Shown here: piece by piece, positions 1 through 9,088 of the stretch
Position numbering within the stretch: the first letter of the stretch is position 1
Layout: every line of letters begins with the position of its first letter
Assembly: GCA_009733775.1 (NCBI GenBank)
Contig: WOGZ01000444.1
Span: 1-22,369, forward strand
Source of the DNA: Alectoria sarmentosa
Taxonomy: Eukaryota; Ascomycota; Lecanoromycetes; Lecanorales; Parmeliaceae
DNA: 22,369 nt
Direction: 5' to 3'
The notes under the pieces: generated by a model
Seen by the model: the letters and a program-made list of their open reading frames with translations, nothing else
The model's database searches: none
What the model was told of the DNA's origin: nothing
Position numbers and translations under genes: made by a program

Positions 1-56
<56 letters not shown>
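1..56. repeat. ATA trinucleotide microsatellite
   Basis: A perfect period-3 ATA/TAA tract of 18 full units plus a partial one runs from the window edge and breaks at position 57. It may continue to the left. It lies inside AT-rich, RIP-like DNA and has no coding meaning. Confidence 0.97.
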
Positions 57-550
57 TTAATATTATATATAAATTTTAAAACGTAATTTTAATTATCGCT
101 TAATTATTAAAAATAATATAAAAATTAATATTATATAAATATATATAACGAAAATAATAAATTTGAGAAATAAAATTAATGAGCTTTAAAACACTCTCGT
201 CTCGACTCATTTTATTAAATTAATATCATTTTTTAAAATAATTAATATTACTTTTTCGATAAAATAATTTTTAATTCAATTAAATAATTAATTTAAAAAA
301 AGTTTTATTTTTACGATTGTATATAAATTTTAAATAAAAAATGTTATTAAAAGCTTTTATTACGCTTAATCATAATAATTTTCTTATATTATTTCTTATT
401 ATCTTAAATCGTATATATAACGTTTACGATAGTTTCGAATATAATTTTAATAAATTTCATTTGAAAAAAAATTATTATAAAAGATTTGCACAAAACATGA
501 ATCGCAAAAACATCATCGATTTGTCAATTTTGTTCAAAAATTAGATTACG
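57..550. repeat. AT-rich, RIP-like block (left flank of gene island)
   Basis: This stretch is almost entirely A and T, with scattered CpG, and resembles the large AT-rich block at the right end of the window. A 67-codon open frame at 341-544 is rich in Asn, Ile, Phe and Lys and resembles no family I know, so I treat it as chance. I recognise no transposon protein here. Composition returns to normal near 550, about 260 bp before the HIS7 start codon. Confidence 0.75.
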
Positions 551-807
551 AAAGATGCTTCTGATAGGCTACTAGTATCATTGCGAAAACCCTCTGTCGA
601 CCTCAAAGTACTTCACATTCTACTTAGACGTGTTTGCCGCGCTTCGCGCCAAATCTGCCATGTAAAATACTCACGTATTTTTCTGAACCTGACATTTGAA
701 TTTTGCTACTAAGCACGCAGATGACTCTCAATACCTGTCCTTATTTACTTTGCGTTGCGATCGTTTCTTCCGGTTTTGACTAGGGTACCAAGTGAGCATG
801 ATAAATT
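551..807 (+). promoter_or_regulatory. HIS7 upstream region
   Basis: About 255 bp of normal-composition DNA separates the AT-rich block from the HIS7 start codon. It must hold the HIS7 core promoter and 5' leader unless these extend into the AT-rich DNA. It contains a TGACTC element at 722-727. I see no convincing TATA box close to the start. Confidence 0.55.
722..727 (+). promoter_or_regulatory. TGACTC element, candidate Gcn4/CPC1 site
   Basis: TGACTC lies 80 bp upstream of the HIS7 start codon. This is the core of the general amino-acid control element (consensus TGACTCA) bound by Gcn4 in yeast and CPC1/CpcA in filamentous fungi. HIS genes are classic targets. The seventh base here is T instead of A, so the match is six of seven. 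Confidence 0.5.
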
Positions 808-2596
808 ATGCCGACCGTACATCTCCTAGATTACGTTGCTGGCAATGTGCGCTCTTTAGCGAATGCGATCGAAAAACTGGGTTATCAGGTAGAGTGGATC
901 AAGGAGCCCAAGGACATCGAATATGCTGAGGTGTGTGGACAGCATTCAAGCCCGAAACGGATAGAATGCTGAGAGAAGTGTCAGCAGTGAAGGTGCTGAT
1001 AATATGGAAATAGTCTCTGATATTACCTGGCGTGGGTCATTTTGGACATTGCCTCATTAATTTTTCCCGCGATGGCTATCTCGAACCGATTCGTAAGCAT
1101 ATCGTGTCGGGGAAACCTTTCTTGGGAATATGTGTTGGTCTCCAGGCACTATTCGATGGATCTGCGGAGAATCCGAACGTTCCGGGTCTTGGTATCGTTC
1201 CTGGAAACCTGACCAGGTTTGCTAATGTGGACAAAAGCGTACCGCATATTGGTTGGAACTCGGCAGGAGTATCTAAGAACGGCGCCTCGCTGCATGAAAG
1301 CTTTTATGGGCTACGAAATAGCAGCAAATACTACTACGTCCACTCCTATGCTGTCCCGTACCAGCAAGGATTACTTGAGCACGAGGGTTGGACCGTTGCA
1401 GTCGCAAAATACGGCAAGGAGCAATTTGTAGGCGCCATTGGCCGAGATAATGTTTTCGCAACCCAATTTCACCCAGAGAAGAGCGGAATTGCTGGCTTGA
1501 GGGTCCTCAAAGCCTTCCTTGAAGGCAGAAGATGGGAGACTTTGGAAGGAGTGTCACAGACCGAAACCAATCAAGGTCTTACCCGCAGAGTCATTGCATG
1601 CCTTGATGTTCGCACGAATGACCAAGGTGATCTGGTGGTTACGAAGGGAGATCAATATGACGTCCGGGAAAAGGGCAGTGCTGCGAGCGGAGGGCAAGTT
1701 CGAAATCTGGGTAAACCGGTTGACATGGCACGGAAATATTACGAGCAAGGCTCTGACGAGATAACTTTCCTCAACATCACGTCGTTCCGCAACTGCCCCT
1801 TAGTAGACTTGCCTATGCTTGAAATTTTGAGGCGAACGTCAGAAAACGTCTTCGTACCATTGACGATAGGCGGCGGAATCAGAGACACGATTGACATCGA
1901 CGGCACGAAAGTCTCAGCTCTCGAAATCGCCACGCTGTACTTCAAGTCTGGTGCCGATAAGGTCAGCATTGGATCCGATGCTGTTGTGGCTGCTGAGGAG
2001 TACTTGGAGAACAGAAAACGCCTGTCCGGGACGACGGCAATTGAGACGATCTCTGCTGCGTATGGAAACCAAGCGGTTGTGGTCAGCGTTGATCCGAAGC
2101 GGGTCTACATGAAGTCGCCTGACGAGACGGGTCACCACACGATCAAAACGCAATATCTTGGCCCTTCTGGTGAGGAGTATTGCTGGTACCAGTGCACCAT
2201 CAAAGGTGGGCGTGAAGGGCGAGATATTGACGTCCGTCAGTTGGTCATGGCAGTGGAGGCTATGGGCGCCGGCGAGATTTTACTCAACTGCATAGACAAG
2301 GACGGCAGCAATAGCGGATTCGATCTTGAGTTGATCAATGATGTAAAAAGCTCGATCAAGATACCGGTCATATCGTCAAGTGGTGCCGGCAATCCCGCAC
2401 ATTTCGAACAAGTCTTCGAGCGGACATCGACAGATGCTGCTTTAGGAGCCGGCATGGTATGTCTCTACACCAATCCGTCACCACTACTGGCTAAAGCCCT
2501 CAATAGTTCCATCGTGCCGAGTACACAGTGAAGGAGGTCAAAGAATGCTTGGCGGAGAAAGGCTTCTTGGTGAGGCAATTTGAAGACCGAATTTGA
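808..2596 (+). CDS. HIS7: Imidazole glycerol phosphate synthase, bifunctional HisH-HisF (HIS7); exons 808-930, 1014-2456, 2507-2596
   Basis: This enzyme makes imidazole glycerol phosphate and AICAR from PRFAR, using ammonia from glutamine, and so links histidine and purine synthesis. The spliced product is 551 residues, matching yeast His7 (552). The N-terminal half is a class I glutamine amidotransferase with GICVG (nucleophile Cys81) and FHPEKSG (His194, Glu196). The C-terminal half is the HisF barrel, with ACLDVR (Asp239), TIGGGIRD, VSVDPKR (Asp401) and LLNCIDKDG. Exon 1 (41 residues, beginning MPTVHLLDYVAGNVRSLANA) contains the conserved start of the family. Exon 3 supplies the tail FHRAEYTVKEVKECLAEKGF plus nine residues. 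Reading exon 2 alone, without splicing, loses the true start and gives a false C-terminus ending at 2531. Both introns have GT-AG ends and restore family sequence exactly. The gene lies next to AT-rich DNA but looks intact. Confidence 0.96.
931..1013 (+). other. HIS7 intron 1 (83 bp, phase 0)
   Basis: The donor is GTGTGT after codon GAG and the acceptor is TAG at 1011-1013. A CTGAT branch-like motif lies at 996-1000. Removing it joins IEYAE to SLILPGVGHFG, the conserved glutamine-amidotransferase loop. Reading through meets in-frame stops. Confidence 0.92.
2457..2506 (+). other. HIS7 intron 2 (50 bp, phase 0)
   Basis: The donor is GTATGT directly after ALGAGM and the acceptor is TAG at 2504-2506. 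Removal continues the frame into FHRAEYTVKEVKE, the conserved HisF tail. It has no stop codon in the exon 2 frame, so an unspliced reading runs on to a false stop at 2529-2531. Confidence 0.93.
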
Positions 2597-3662
2597 AAGA
2601 AAGAAAATTCATTCAGCAAGAATGCGAACATTTGCGGCAGATTCTTTAGACTATCAGATAGACTGAAGAAAGCTACAAGTATCACACTATCTCACCACCG
2701 ACCCAAGCTGAGCCAGGATACAAGCCAAAAATCTTACATTCCAAAAGCCTTTGTTCTCGGACCCCGACACGTAAAGAAGCCACAACAAAGATACAACCTC
2801 GTTGACAACACCAAGGAGTCACAGTACGGGGGTACGTACTTCCGTAATATTCTTTTTGGTTTGATTGTCTTCAGGCCGTGCTGAGTCATGCAAACTTGCC
2901 ACTAGCGCCAAGCCACGTCTTTTGTTCTTCAACTCTTTCTTCGACTCACCAACTTAGTGTTTTACTTCCCTTCGTCGTCCCACAACAATCCTCACCAACA
3001 GTATCGTATTTTATGCTGTCTGAAACCTTTCCCAAAAACATCTTGACCGTCACCTCTCTACTGTTCATTGCAAGCCAACCTTACATTAACGTCGTTCCGC
3101 TCACTCGTTCGATGTTGTCGCGCAACTGAGTCGTCTAAACCCTACCACCATACTCACATCAACCCAAACATAACAAGGTGAAGGCCTGTTGAAATCCTGG
3201 TCTTGGTTGAGGACGTTGGGAGAGGGAAATTCTGCTGGCATTGCCTGGGGTTCTTGATGCTGTTGGGGCTGCTGTCCACTGTTTCACATTCAAACTCTTT
3301 GTCTTTCGGAGTTTCTGCTGTGTATACGAGTCAGAGGTTTCTGTAAATCAGGCATACTGCGAAACCTGTGCTTATGCTCATCCAGCGATCAATATCCAAG
3401 ATCACGTTTCGTGCTAGCAAGAACAGACTGCTTTAGGATATTGCAAGACACAATTGATATCTTGTTCAGAATACTAATCTTGAATCTTGTCCTTCAACGT
3501 CCTAAGATCATTCTCGAGAGGGACTACGATCTCACCAACTGCCGTTGAGCCTCCTCGACCTAGACTTTTGCAGACGACATCCGACTTCGCTTTCCTCGGA
3601 CGCTTTCCTCACTCAACAAGTCTCCCTCTCTGAGCCATTTGTGAAATAGATCCTCAAGCATC
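2597..3662. other. HIS7-MPE1 intergenic region
   Basis: This 1,066-bp stretch has normal composition and no recognisable gene. It presumably holds the HIS7 3' UTR and the MPE1 promoter and leader. Parts are pyrimidine-rich (about 2900-3170 and 3560-3660), as is common in fungal 5' leaders. An 83-codon open frame at 2878-3129 has low-complexity Ser/Leu/Pro content and no motif I know. Confidence 0.6.
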
Positions 3663-5653
3663 ATGTCTTCTTCCGTGTTCTTCCGCTTCAAATCACAAAA
3701 GGAGCCATCTAGGGTAGCTTTTGACGGGACTGGCATCTCGGTCTTCGAATTAAAAAGAGAGATTATAATCATGAACCGACTTGGTGATGGTACAGACTTC
3801 GAACTCATCATAAGTTCTGAAGACACTAACGAAGGTAAGTCTCATGGCACAGGCCAAGCCCCTCGTGAATTTTATTACGTCCGAGACTCTAAAATGGATG
3901 CAGAATACAATGATGATACTTCAATAATACCCCGATCTACAACCGTCATTGCGAAGAGGCTTCCAGCTGCAAAGGTAGGACGAGGAGGAGCTGCCCGATA
4001 CGTATCTGGCAAGATACCTCAAAATGCGAAGAATTTCCATCGAATGGAAGCACCAGCATCTAAACCCTCCTTTTCCAGCGCAGCCAACGGAGCAACAACG
4101 ACAAATGGAGCCCAGAATGAAGAGGAAAGGATTGTAGCAATGTTCAAGTTGGGCGCTGATCAGTGGGCGCAGCAACAACAGGAAATGGCCAAGTGGGTTT
4201 CGCGTCTCCAATGAACGAAGGAGTTCGGTTGCTAACATGAGTCAATGATAGTGCTACGCCGGTACACCGTGCTGGCCCAAACAAAGGGAAACCTGCGAAC
4301 CTCCCAGATCACCCTCCCCCTCCTGGATATATTTGCTACCGATGTGGCGAAAAGGGCCATTGGATTATGGTCTGTCCTACGAACGACGACCCTGCATACG
4401 ATGGTCGACCTCGTGTAAAGCGCACAACAGGCATCCCTCGCTCATTCTTAAAAACCGTTCAGAAACCGACCTCGCTCGTAAACGACGGTACCATGGATGA
4501 CATGAAACAACCGGCGGGAATCATGGTCAATGCTGAAGGAGAATGGGTCATAGCAGAGCCTGACAAAGCGGCGTGGGCGCAGTTCCAGGCAAAGGCAAAG
4601 GTTGCTGCCGTGGCCCAGGAAGCTGCCGCACGCGGCAGTAAAGAGCTTCAAGACAGAGGATTAGAGTGCACGATCGACAAGCGTTTGTTTGCAGATCCTA
4701 CAAAGACACCATGCTGTCAATCAACATTTTGCCGTGATTGCATCATTAACACATTACTCGAGAACGACTTGCGCTGCCCAGAATGTTCTACTGAGAACGT
4801 TCCAATCGACGATCTAGTGCCTGATGAGCAAATGACGGCCAAAATTCGAAGTTACGAGGAAGAAAAAGCTGCCGATCAGTTGCGAGAAGAGAGCTCGAAA
4901 AGTCCGGTCAAAGGTGGGCCACAGAAAGCCATTGACTCACCACATAATAGCGGCTCAGTCAAGACCCCGTCGCCTCAGAAATTTCAGACCGTCAGTGGCA
5001 CTTCGCGAAAACGGCCTGCCGAGTCGGAGCTTGTCAACGAGCGTAAGGTACCTGGTCCCGCTGGTGGAGTTCCAAAGCAAAGCTCTGTCAACGCAACCAA
5101 GTCAGAATCCTACCAGCAGAAGCCAGCCGTGGCATCCAACATGCCTGCTAACCAACAACCCTCGCTCTCGAACGGGAACTTCACAATGCCTCAAGCGATG
5201 AACCATGTGGCCTTTCCCAACATGAATGGCTTCATGGGCGTGCCAATGAGCATGGCGCCTCCAATGAACATGAACACCGCAATGCAGAATCCTATGCTGA
5301 TGGCGAATGGTCCATTTATGGGAAATGACTGGAATAACATGTGGGGAGGCGGCTTTCCACAGCAATCCATGATTATGGCTGGGGGCGGCTTCCAGAGCGG
5401 TATGATGCCGAATGCTGGCTACAACCAATATAACCCGATGGGCAGTAATTTCATGAACATGAACGGCGTTGGAATGAATGGCCAGGGCATGAACGGCGTT
5501 GGAATGGGTTCATTTGCTAACCAACAACGGACGACTTTTAGCGCTCCGAGGACGAACGAGGAAGACAGCGCCTATTTTCGCAAGCCGGTCAATCCACATC
5601 GCCATCAAGCTAAGCGGAATGTTCAAAGGCCAACAGACTACCGCGAGATCTGA
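3663..5653 (+). CDS. MPE1: MPE1/RBBP6-type mRNA cleavage and polyadenylation factor; exons 3663-3834, 3904-4192, 4252-5653
   Basis: This is the fungal member of the DWNN-zinc knuckle-RING family. Yeast Mpe1 is a subunit of the cleavage and polyadenylation factor and acts in the nucleus on pre-mRNA 3' ends. The spliced product is 620 residues. A ubiquitin-like DWNN domain spans about 3-76 (VFFRFKSQKEP, then YNDDTSIIPRSTTVIAKRLP). A CCHC knuckle follows at Cys182, Cys185, His190 and Cys195, in YICYRCGEKGHW. After the conserved RVKRTTGIPRSFLKT, a RING-like domain uses Cys293, Cys308/309, Cys314, Cys317, Cys329 and Cys332. The last 170 or so residues are low complexity, rich in Met, Asn and Gly. 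It is longer than yeast Mpe1 (441), mostly because of this tail. Intron 1 is a multiple of three without stops and can be mistaken for coding. Intron 2 is needed to reach the zinc knuckle. Confidence 0.95.
3835..3903 (+). other. MPE1 intron 1 (69 bp, phase 1, no stop in frame)
   Basis: The donor is GTAAGT and the acceptor CAG at 3901-3903. Splicing joins SSEDTNE to EYNDDTSIIPRS, the expected DWNN continuation. Because it is 69 nt and has no in-frame stop, an unspliced transcript would encode a 23-residue insert inside the DWNN domain. Confidence 0.88.
4193..4251 (+). other. MPE1 intron 2 (59 bp, phase 2)
   Basis: The donor is GTGGGT, a GCTAAC branch site lies at 4231-4236, and the acceptor is TAG at 4249-4251. 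Splicing gives QQQEMANATPVHRAGPNKGK leading into the zinc knuckle. Unspliced RNA would stop at 4212-4214, before the knuckle and RING. Confidence 0.9.
5116..5560 (+). repeat. Met/Asn/Gly-rich low-complexity segment of MPE1
   Basis: The coding region here is dense in ATG, AAT/AAC and GGN codons, with a short tandem repeat of the unit MNGVGMNGQG around 5455-5510. The protein segment is probably disordered. It is part of exon 3 and in frame with the conserved RING-like domain. Confidence 0.7.
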
Positions 5654-6374
5654 ATAGAGCAAGGATCAATGAAGGTATCTCGCAGGGCCTGGAAGGGCGG
5701 GCAGATATCAACATCATTAGGCATGGAATATGGGAGTCATGGATAAGGGCCGTTGGCATGGTTGAAGGAGTGAGCATGGCGTCTCTCGATCAATACCCTT
5801 TTCTAGCGAGTGTTTGCGGCGTTTGGCATCATGTGTTTGCTCAAGGCGGCGAGGAAGGAACATTAACGCATTGACCAGACATTTTGCGTTTATAAGACAT
5901 TCAGCCAGTCGGGAATAGAGCTCCTACATGCTCTGCACCAGCGTAGTGTTTGCTACAAATGAAATAAGAGTTTACCCTATCAACTCATGCAAGTACTCGT
6001 ATGTGTATCATTGATCTCATCTCCTCACATAGGAAATTCTAGGGTTTTCAATGAAGCCCTTATCTGATCATTGGTGACCATTAGGCCCTCGGCCAACGCC
6101 CTCAAAAATCCCCACGTGACAATGAATCGAAAGATATGATTTGTAAGCTGTATGATAAGTCTGTAACCCTAAAGATCTACACTTCTTGCGTAGCTCTTTT
6201 TCCCCTGTATCGTTAATATCATGGCTGTCAAGTCGACTATGCGAATGACACATGAAGTGTTTTGACGGCCAGTATTCACTCGGCGCCTGACGCAATCATT
6301 TCTCACTACATTCGAGGCGCAAGTATAGTAAACTCATACCTCGGGAGCCGTTCCCGGAGGTCTCTGAGCTCAAG
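5654..6374. other. MPE1-Yippee gene intergenic region
   Basis: This 721-bp stretch has normal composition and no conserved coding sequence that I can see. It should contain the MPE1 3' UTR and the promoter and leader of the Yippee-like gene. Short open frames on both strands near 6068-6528 show no family features. Confidence 0.55.
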
Positions 6375-7248
6375 ATGTTTACTCGTTCCTCTCCCATGTC
6401 AATTTTCCCTATTTATCTCCTTCCCTCTATCCCTTTCCGCCGGCGCAAAGAAAGCACAGAGCCGACTCATTCTACGGACTCAACCCAACCGACTGAAATT
6501 GCCAGTGGGTTTGTCAGAAATTATCTGAATGGCCATACTTCTCACCTTCGCTGCGCCAAATGCTCGACTGACGTCTGCTTGACCTCCCAAATTATCAGCA
6601 AAGGCTTCACAGGCCGTCACGGAAGAGCCTATCTAGTTTCTCCCTCCCCAGTGCTTTCAGGACCCCAGGTCTCCAAAGCTGCTAAAGATCTGTGCTTGCC
6701 AAACACAAGGACCGACGCACCTTCACTACGACAACTCGTTACAGGTGTGCACACGGTAAGTGATGTGCGGTGCACCTTCTGCAGCTCTATGTTAGGCTGG
6801 AAGTACGATGGAGCGGAGGAAGATTCGCAGAGGTACAAAGTGGGGAAATATATATTGGAGACGAAGATGATATGCTTGTCCTCAAATTGGGAGAACGACG
6901 AGCTGGATCTACCGCCTACGAGCTTTCAAGACGCTGGGATTAATGCTAGCTGCGAAGGTGCAATCGACTTTGACAGTCAGGATGAGGATGAGTGCGAGGA
7001 CCTTTTTGCAGGCGTGTGTGAGTGATCTTTTCATCCCATCATTCCCCTTTTCATCGTATCTTGGGGGCCGGAGACCTTGTCCGCCTCCTGAGACATGTCT
7101 TCTGATTCTTAAACCATCCTTCAAAGAAAAATGCTGACCCCGAGATCCTTCAGGGAGCCCATCGTTGGCGCTGAAGAGAAGGCAGGGCAAGTCGTTCAGA
7201 AAGCAAACGATTGGGGCCTCAAATGAGATAGACGCGCGGCAGCACTAG
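6375..7248 (+). CDS. Yippee/Mis18-fold zinc-binding protein; exons 6375-7017, 7154-7248
   Basis: The spliced product is 245 residues with one Yippee domain at about 56-165. The zinc ligands are two CxxC pairs, Cys60/Cys63 (RCAKC) and Cys133/Cys136 (VRCTFC). Other family signatures are ISKGFTGRHGRAYL, LVTGVHTVSDV, LGWKYDGAEEDSQRYKVGKY and ILE. The fold is shared with Mis18 and cereblon; the cellular role of this fungal branch is not clear to me. A stretch of roughly 25 residues (89-112) between the conserved blocks looks longer than in animal Yippee proteins. The C-terminus carries an acidic motif, DFDSQDEDECEDLFAGV, followed after splicing by WSPSLALKRR and a basic tail. This tail fits the fungal family and supports the intron. 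Met8 is a possible alternative start; I chose Met1 because its CAAG context is good and nothing excludes it. Confidence 0.88.
7018..7153 (+). other. Yippee-like gene intron (136 bp, phase 1)
   Basis: The donor is GTGAGT, a GCTGAC branch site lies at about 7133-7138, and the acceptor is CAG at 7151-7153. Splicing turns FAGVCE-stop into FAGVWSPSLALKRRQGKSF and onward, ending at TAG 7246-7248. The intron is the longest in the island. Confidence 0.85.
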
Positions 7249-7571
7249 CAGCGGCGATGGACGATAACGATTGTTCAACTTTGCGAGCTCTAAATCGGGC
7301 AACGCAGTTGGTGCTGGCGCGTCGATTTTACGATACCCTTACAAGCTTCAAATTCTTCCTAATCAATGACTTGTATAAATGCTATGATGATGCTGGGTTC
7401 TGGCTTGTGCGCGGCTTGTCTTACCGTAGAGACTTTGTATCTCACCTCAGGAAGACTGCTATGTACAACGACGATGGTGGTATCTCGCAGATAAGGGCAA
7501 ACCATTGTGGACGGCCCTACCACCCGCCTTGTAACAGGGGAATCTCTCGCAAACGCCAAAGACTTATATCC
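7249..7571. other. Convergent spacer between the Yippee-like gene and NASP
   Basis: These 323 bp separate two convergent stop codons and must hold both 3' UTRs. A 170-codon plus-strand open frame begins here (7257) but continues antisense through the conserved NASP last exon, so I do not call it a gene. Confidence 0.6.
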
Positions 7572-9088
7572 TCAACCCTCAGCGTCGTCGGAGATCTTCG
7601 CTTTCTTTCCAATGCCTACCTCTTCGACTTCGTCTTTGAAATCAACCTTCCTCTTGCCATTGCTCTGACTACCACGAGGTTCAGGAACCTTGGACGCTTC
7701 GCTTTCCGCTGGCTTCTTCCGTTTGATAAGGTTAGTCAAGTCTTTTGCACCTTTCGAGGCCTCCTCTAGCCTCGCCTTCTGTGTTGCTGGAGACTCGCCG
7801 AGGATGGATCCTAGAATGCCACTGAACGGGTTTGAGCCGTCAAACATTCCCGTACCAGTTGGATCATTGATAGATACGGGCGGTTGGCGAAGTTCGACGA
7901 GCTGTAGTGGACAATGTGAGCAGGTAGTCTTACACGAGTAAACTCAGCTGTCTCACTCACTCGCTGTTCCATTTCCTTGACCATTTCCTTCACATCAGCG
8001 ACGTCTCCCCCCGTCACTTTCCGTATCCCAGAATTTCCGTTAGCTTCGAGGGGATCGAGAAGTCTCGCTTCCTCTTTCTTGATCCTCAGCTGACAGCTAG
8101 CAATGGCTGCCTCCATTTCTTGCGCTGCTTTCTCTCTCATTGATTCATCAACATGTGCGTCATTGTCCGAATCCGCTTCTCCATCTTCATTTTCCTGCTG
8201 CGTTACAGACGAGAATTCTAGAGCCAAAGAGAGCTTAAAATGAGCCTCCGCTAAAAGACTTGATTCTTGTGGGAAGAGTCCTTTCTTCAGCTCCAGCGCA
8301 GAATTGAGGTCCACGACTGCATTGGGGAACCTTTCTCCTTCCAGTGATATCTCAGCTAGGAGATCGTAGGTATCTGCGAGACGTTCCTTGAGCTGCTGGA
8401 CTTGTTGCGACTCGCCTTTCTCTTTTCCCGTGGCGCTGCTATTTTCGACTTCCTCGAGCTTCCTTAAGAATAGCACGCGGGCTAGATCAAGTACCTCATA
8501 GGCATTAACAAAATCATCTTCCTCGTCCGCGTCTTCGGCGTTGTCTGCCTCTGCTTCGGCACCTCCTTCCTCTTGCTCATCCGATGTATCAAAGTTCTCG
8601 TCTCCTGTGAACCGGAAGTTTGGTTTGCTTGCTCTGTCAGCTTCTTTGCCTGGCTGAACTGGGCCATCTTTTTCTTCAACAACTTTTGTCACAACTTCTT
8701 CGGTGATCCTCTTTTGCTGTCCGTAGGCTTCATCGATCGTTCCTTGGTGTTTCTGCTTCTTGCTGCCCGACTTCCTGTGGCCCTCTTCGCGTCTCTCACC
8801 AGCAACCTTGGAGCCCAACACGTCGCTGTTCTTTACGGCGACGTGATAGAGGCACCGCCCATACGCATAGAGTAGGTCGGCATTTTCTGATGATAATTCG
8901 CCATTAGTCTCAGCTTGTAGCTCGGTGGCTTGGGAATAGAGCTCTGCTGCAGCATTGTAATCTTTGACTGAATACTTAAGGGTCGCTTGCGCTGTGAGGT
9001 TTCGGAGCTGAGTTCTGCCGTCACCATTCATCTTGACACCGGTATCGACGCTTGCAGGACCTGATGGAATTTCTGAAACTTCTGCCAT
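7572..9088 (-). CDS. NASP/Sim3/Hif1-type histone chaperone (SHNi-TPR); exons 9088-7961, 7901-7572
   Basis: Proteins of this family bind H3-H4 (or CENP-A in fission yeast Sim3) and deliver histones in the nucleus. The spliced product is 485 residues. An N-terminal TPR lies at about 28-86 (AAAELYSQATELQAETNGEL, then LLYAYGRCLYHVA). An acidic stretch lies at about 163-193, and TPR/SHNi repeats at about 195-295, with ADTYDLLAEISLEGERFPNA and SSLLAEAHFKLSLALEF. A helical region follows at about 315-376. The second exon gives DPTGTGMFDGSNPFSGILGS, a conserved fungal block, then basic nuclear-localisation-like clusters (KRKK, GKRK, GKKAK). The start at 9088 has a near-ideal context (CGCCACCATGG). 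The frame stays open to 9400, but that extension is not family-like and would consume the promoter shared with DPB2. Its neighbour and partner in regulation is DPB2, divergently placed. Confidence 0.93.
7902..7960 (-). other. NASP intron (59 bp, phase 0)
   Basis: On the minus strand the donor is GTGAGT after KEMEQR and the acceptor is CAG before LVELRQPPVSINDPTGTG. Unspliced reading gives a non-conserved tail ending at 7811. Splicing restores the conserved C-terminal block. Confidence 0.9.

Noticed and set aside
341..544. 67-codon open frame in the left AT-rich block
   Set aside because: Composition follows the AT-rich DNA and no family resemblance was seen.
1032..2531. HIS7 as a single 499-codon frame starting at GTG 1032
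   Set aside because: It lacks the conserved N-terminus and the true HisF tail; both are restored by two introns.
2878..3129. 83-codon open frame between HIS7 and MPE1
   Set aside because: Low-complexity Ser/Leu/Pro content with no motif; probably leader or intergenic DNA.
6640..6705. Hidden intron in the Yippee-like domain loop
   Set aside because: No GT-AG pair of acceptable length and phase joins the conserved blocks cleanly.
7257..7769. 170-codon plus-strand open frame
   Set aside because: It runs antisense through the conserved last exon of NASP and shows no family features; the conserved frame is on the minus strand.
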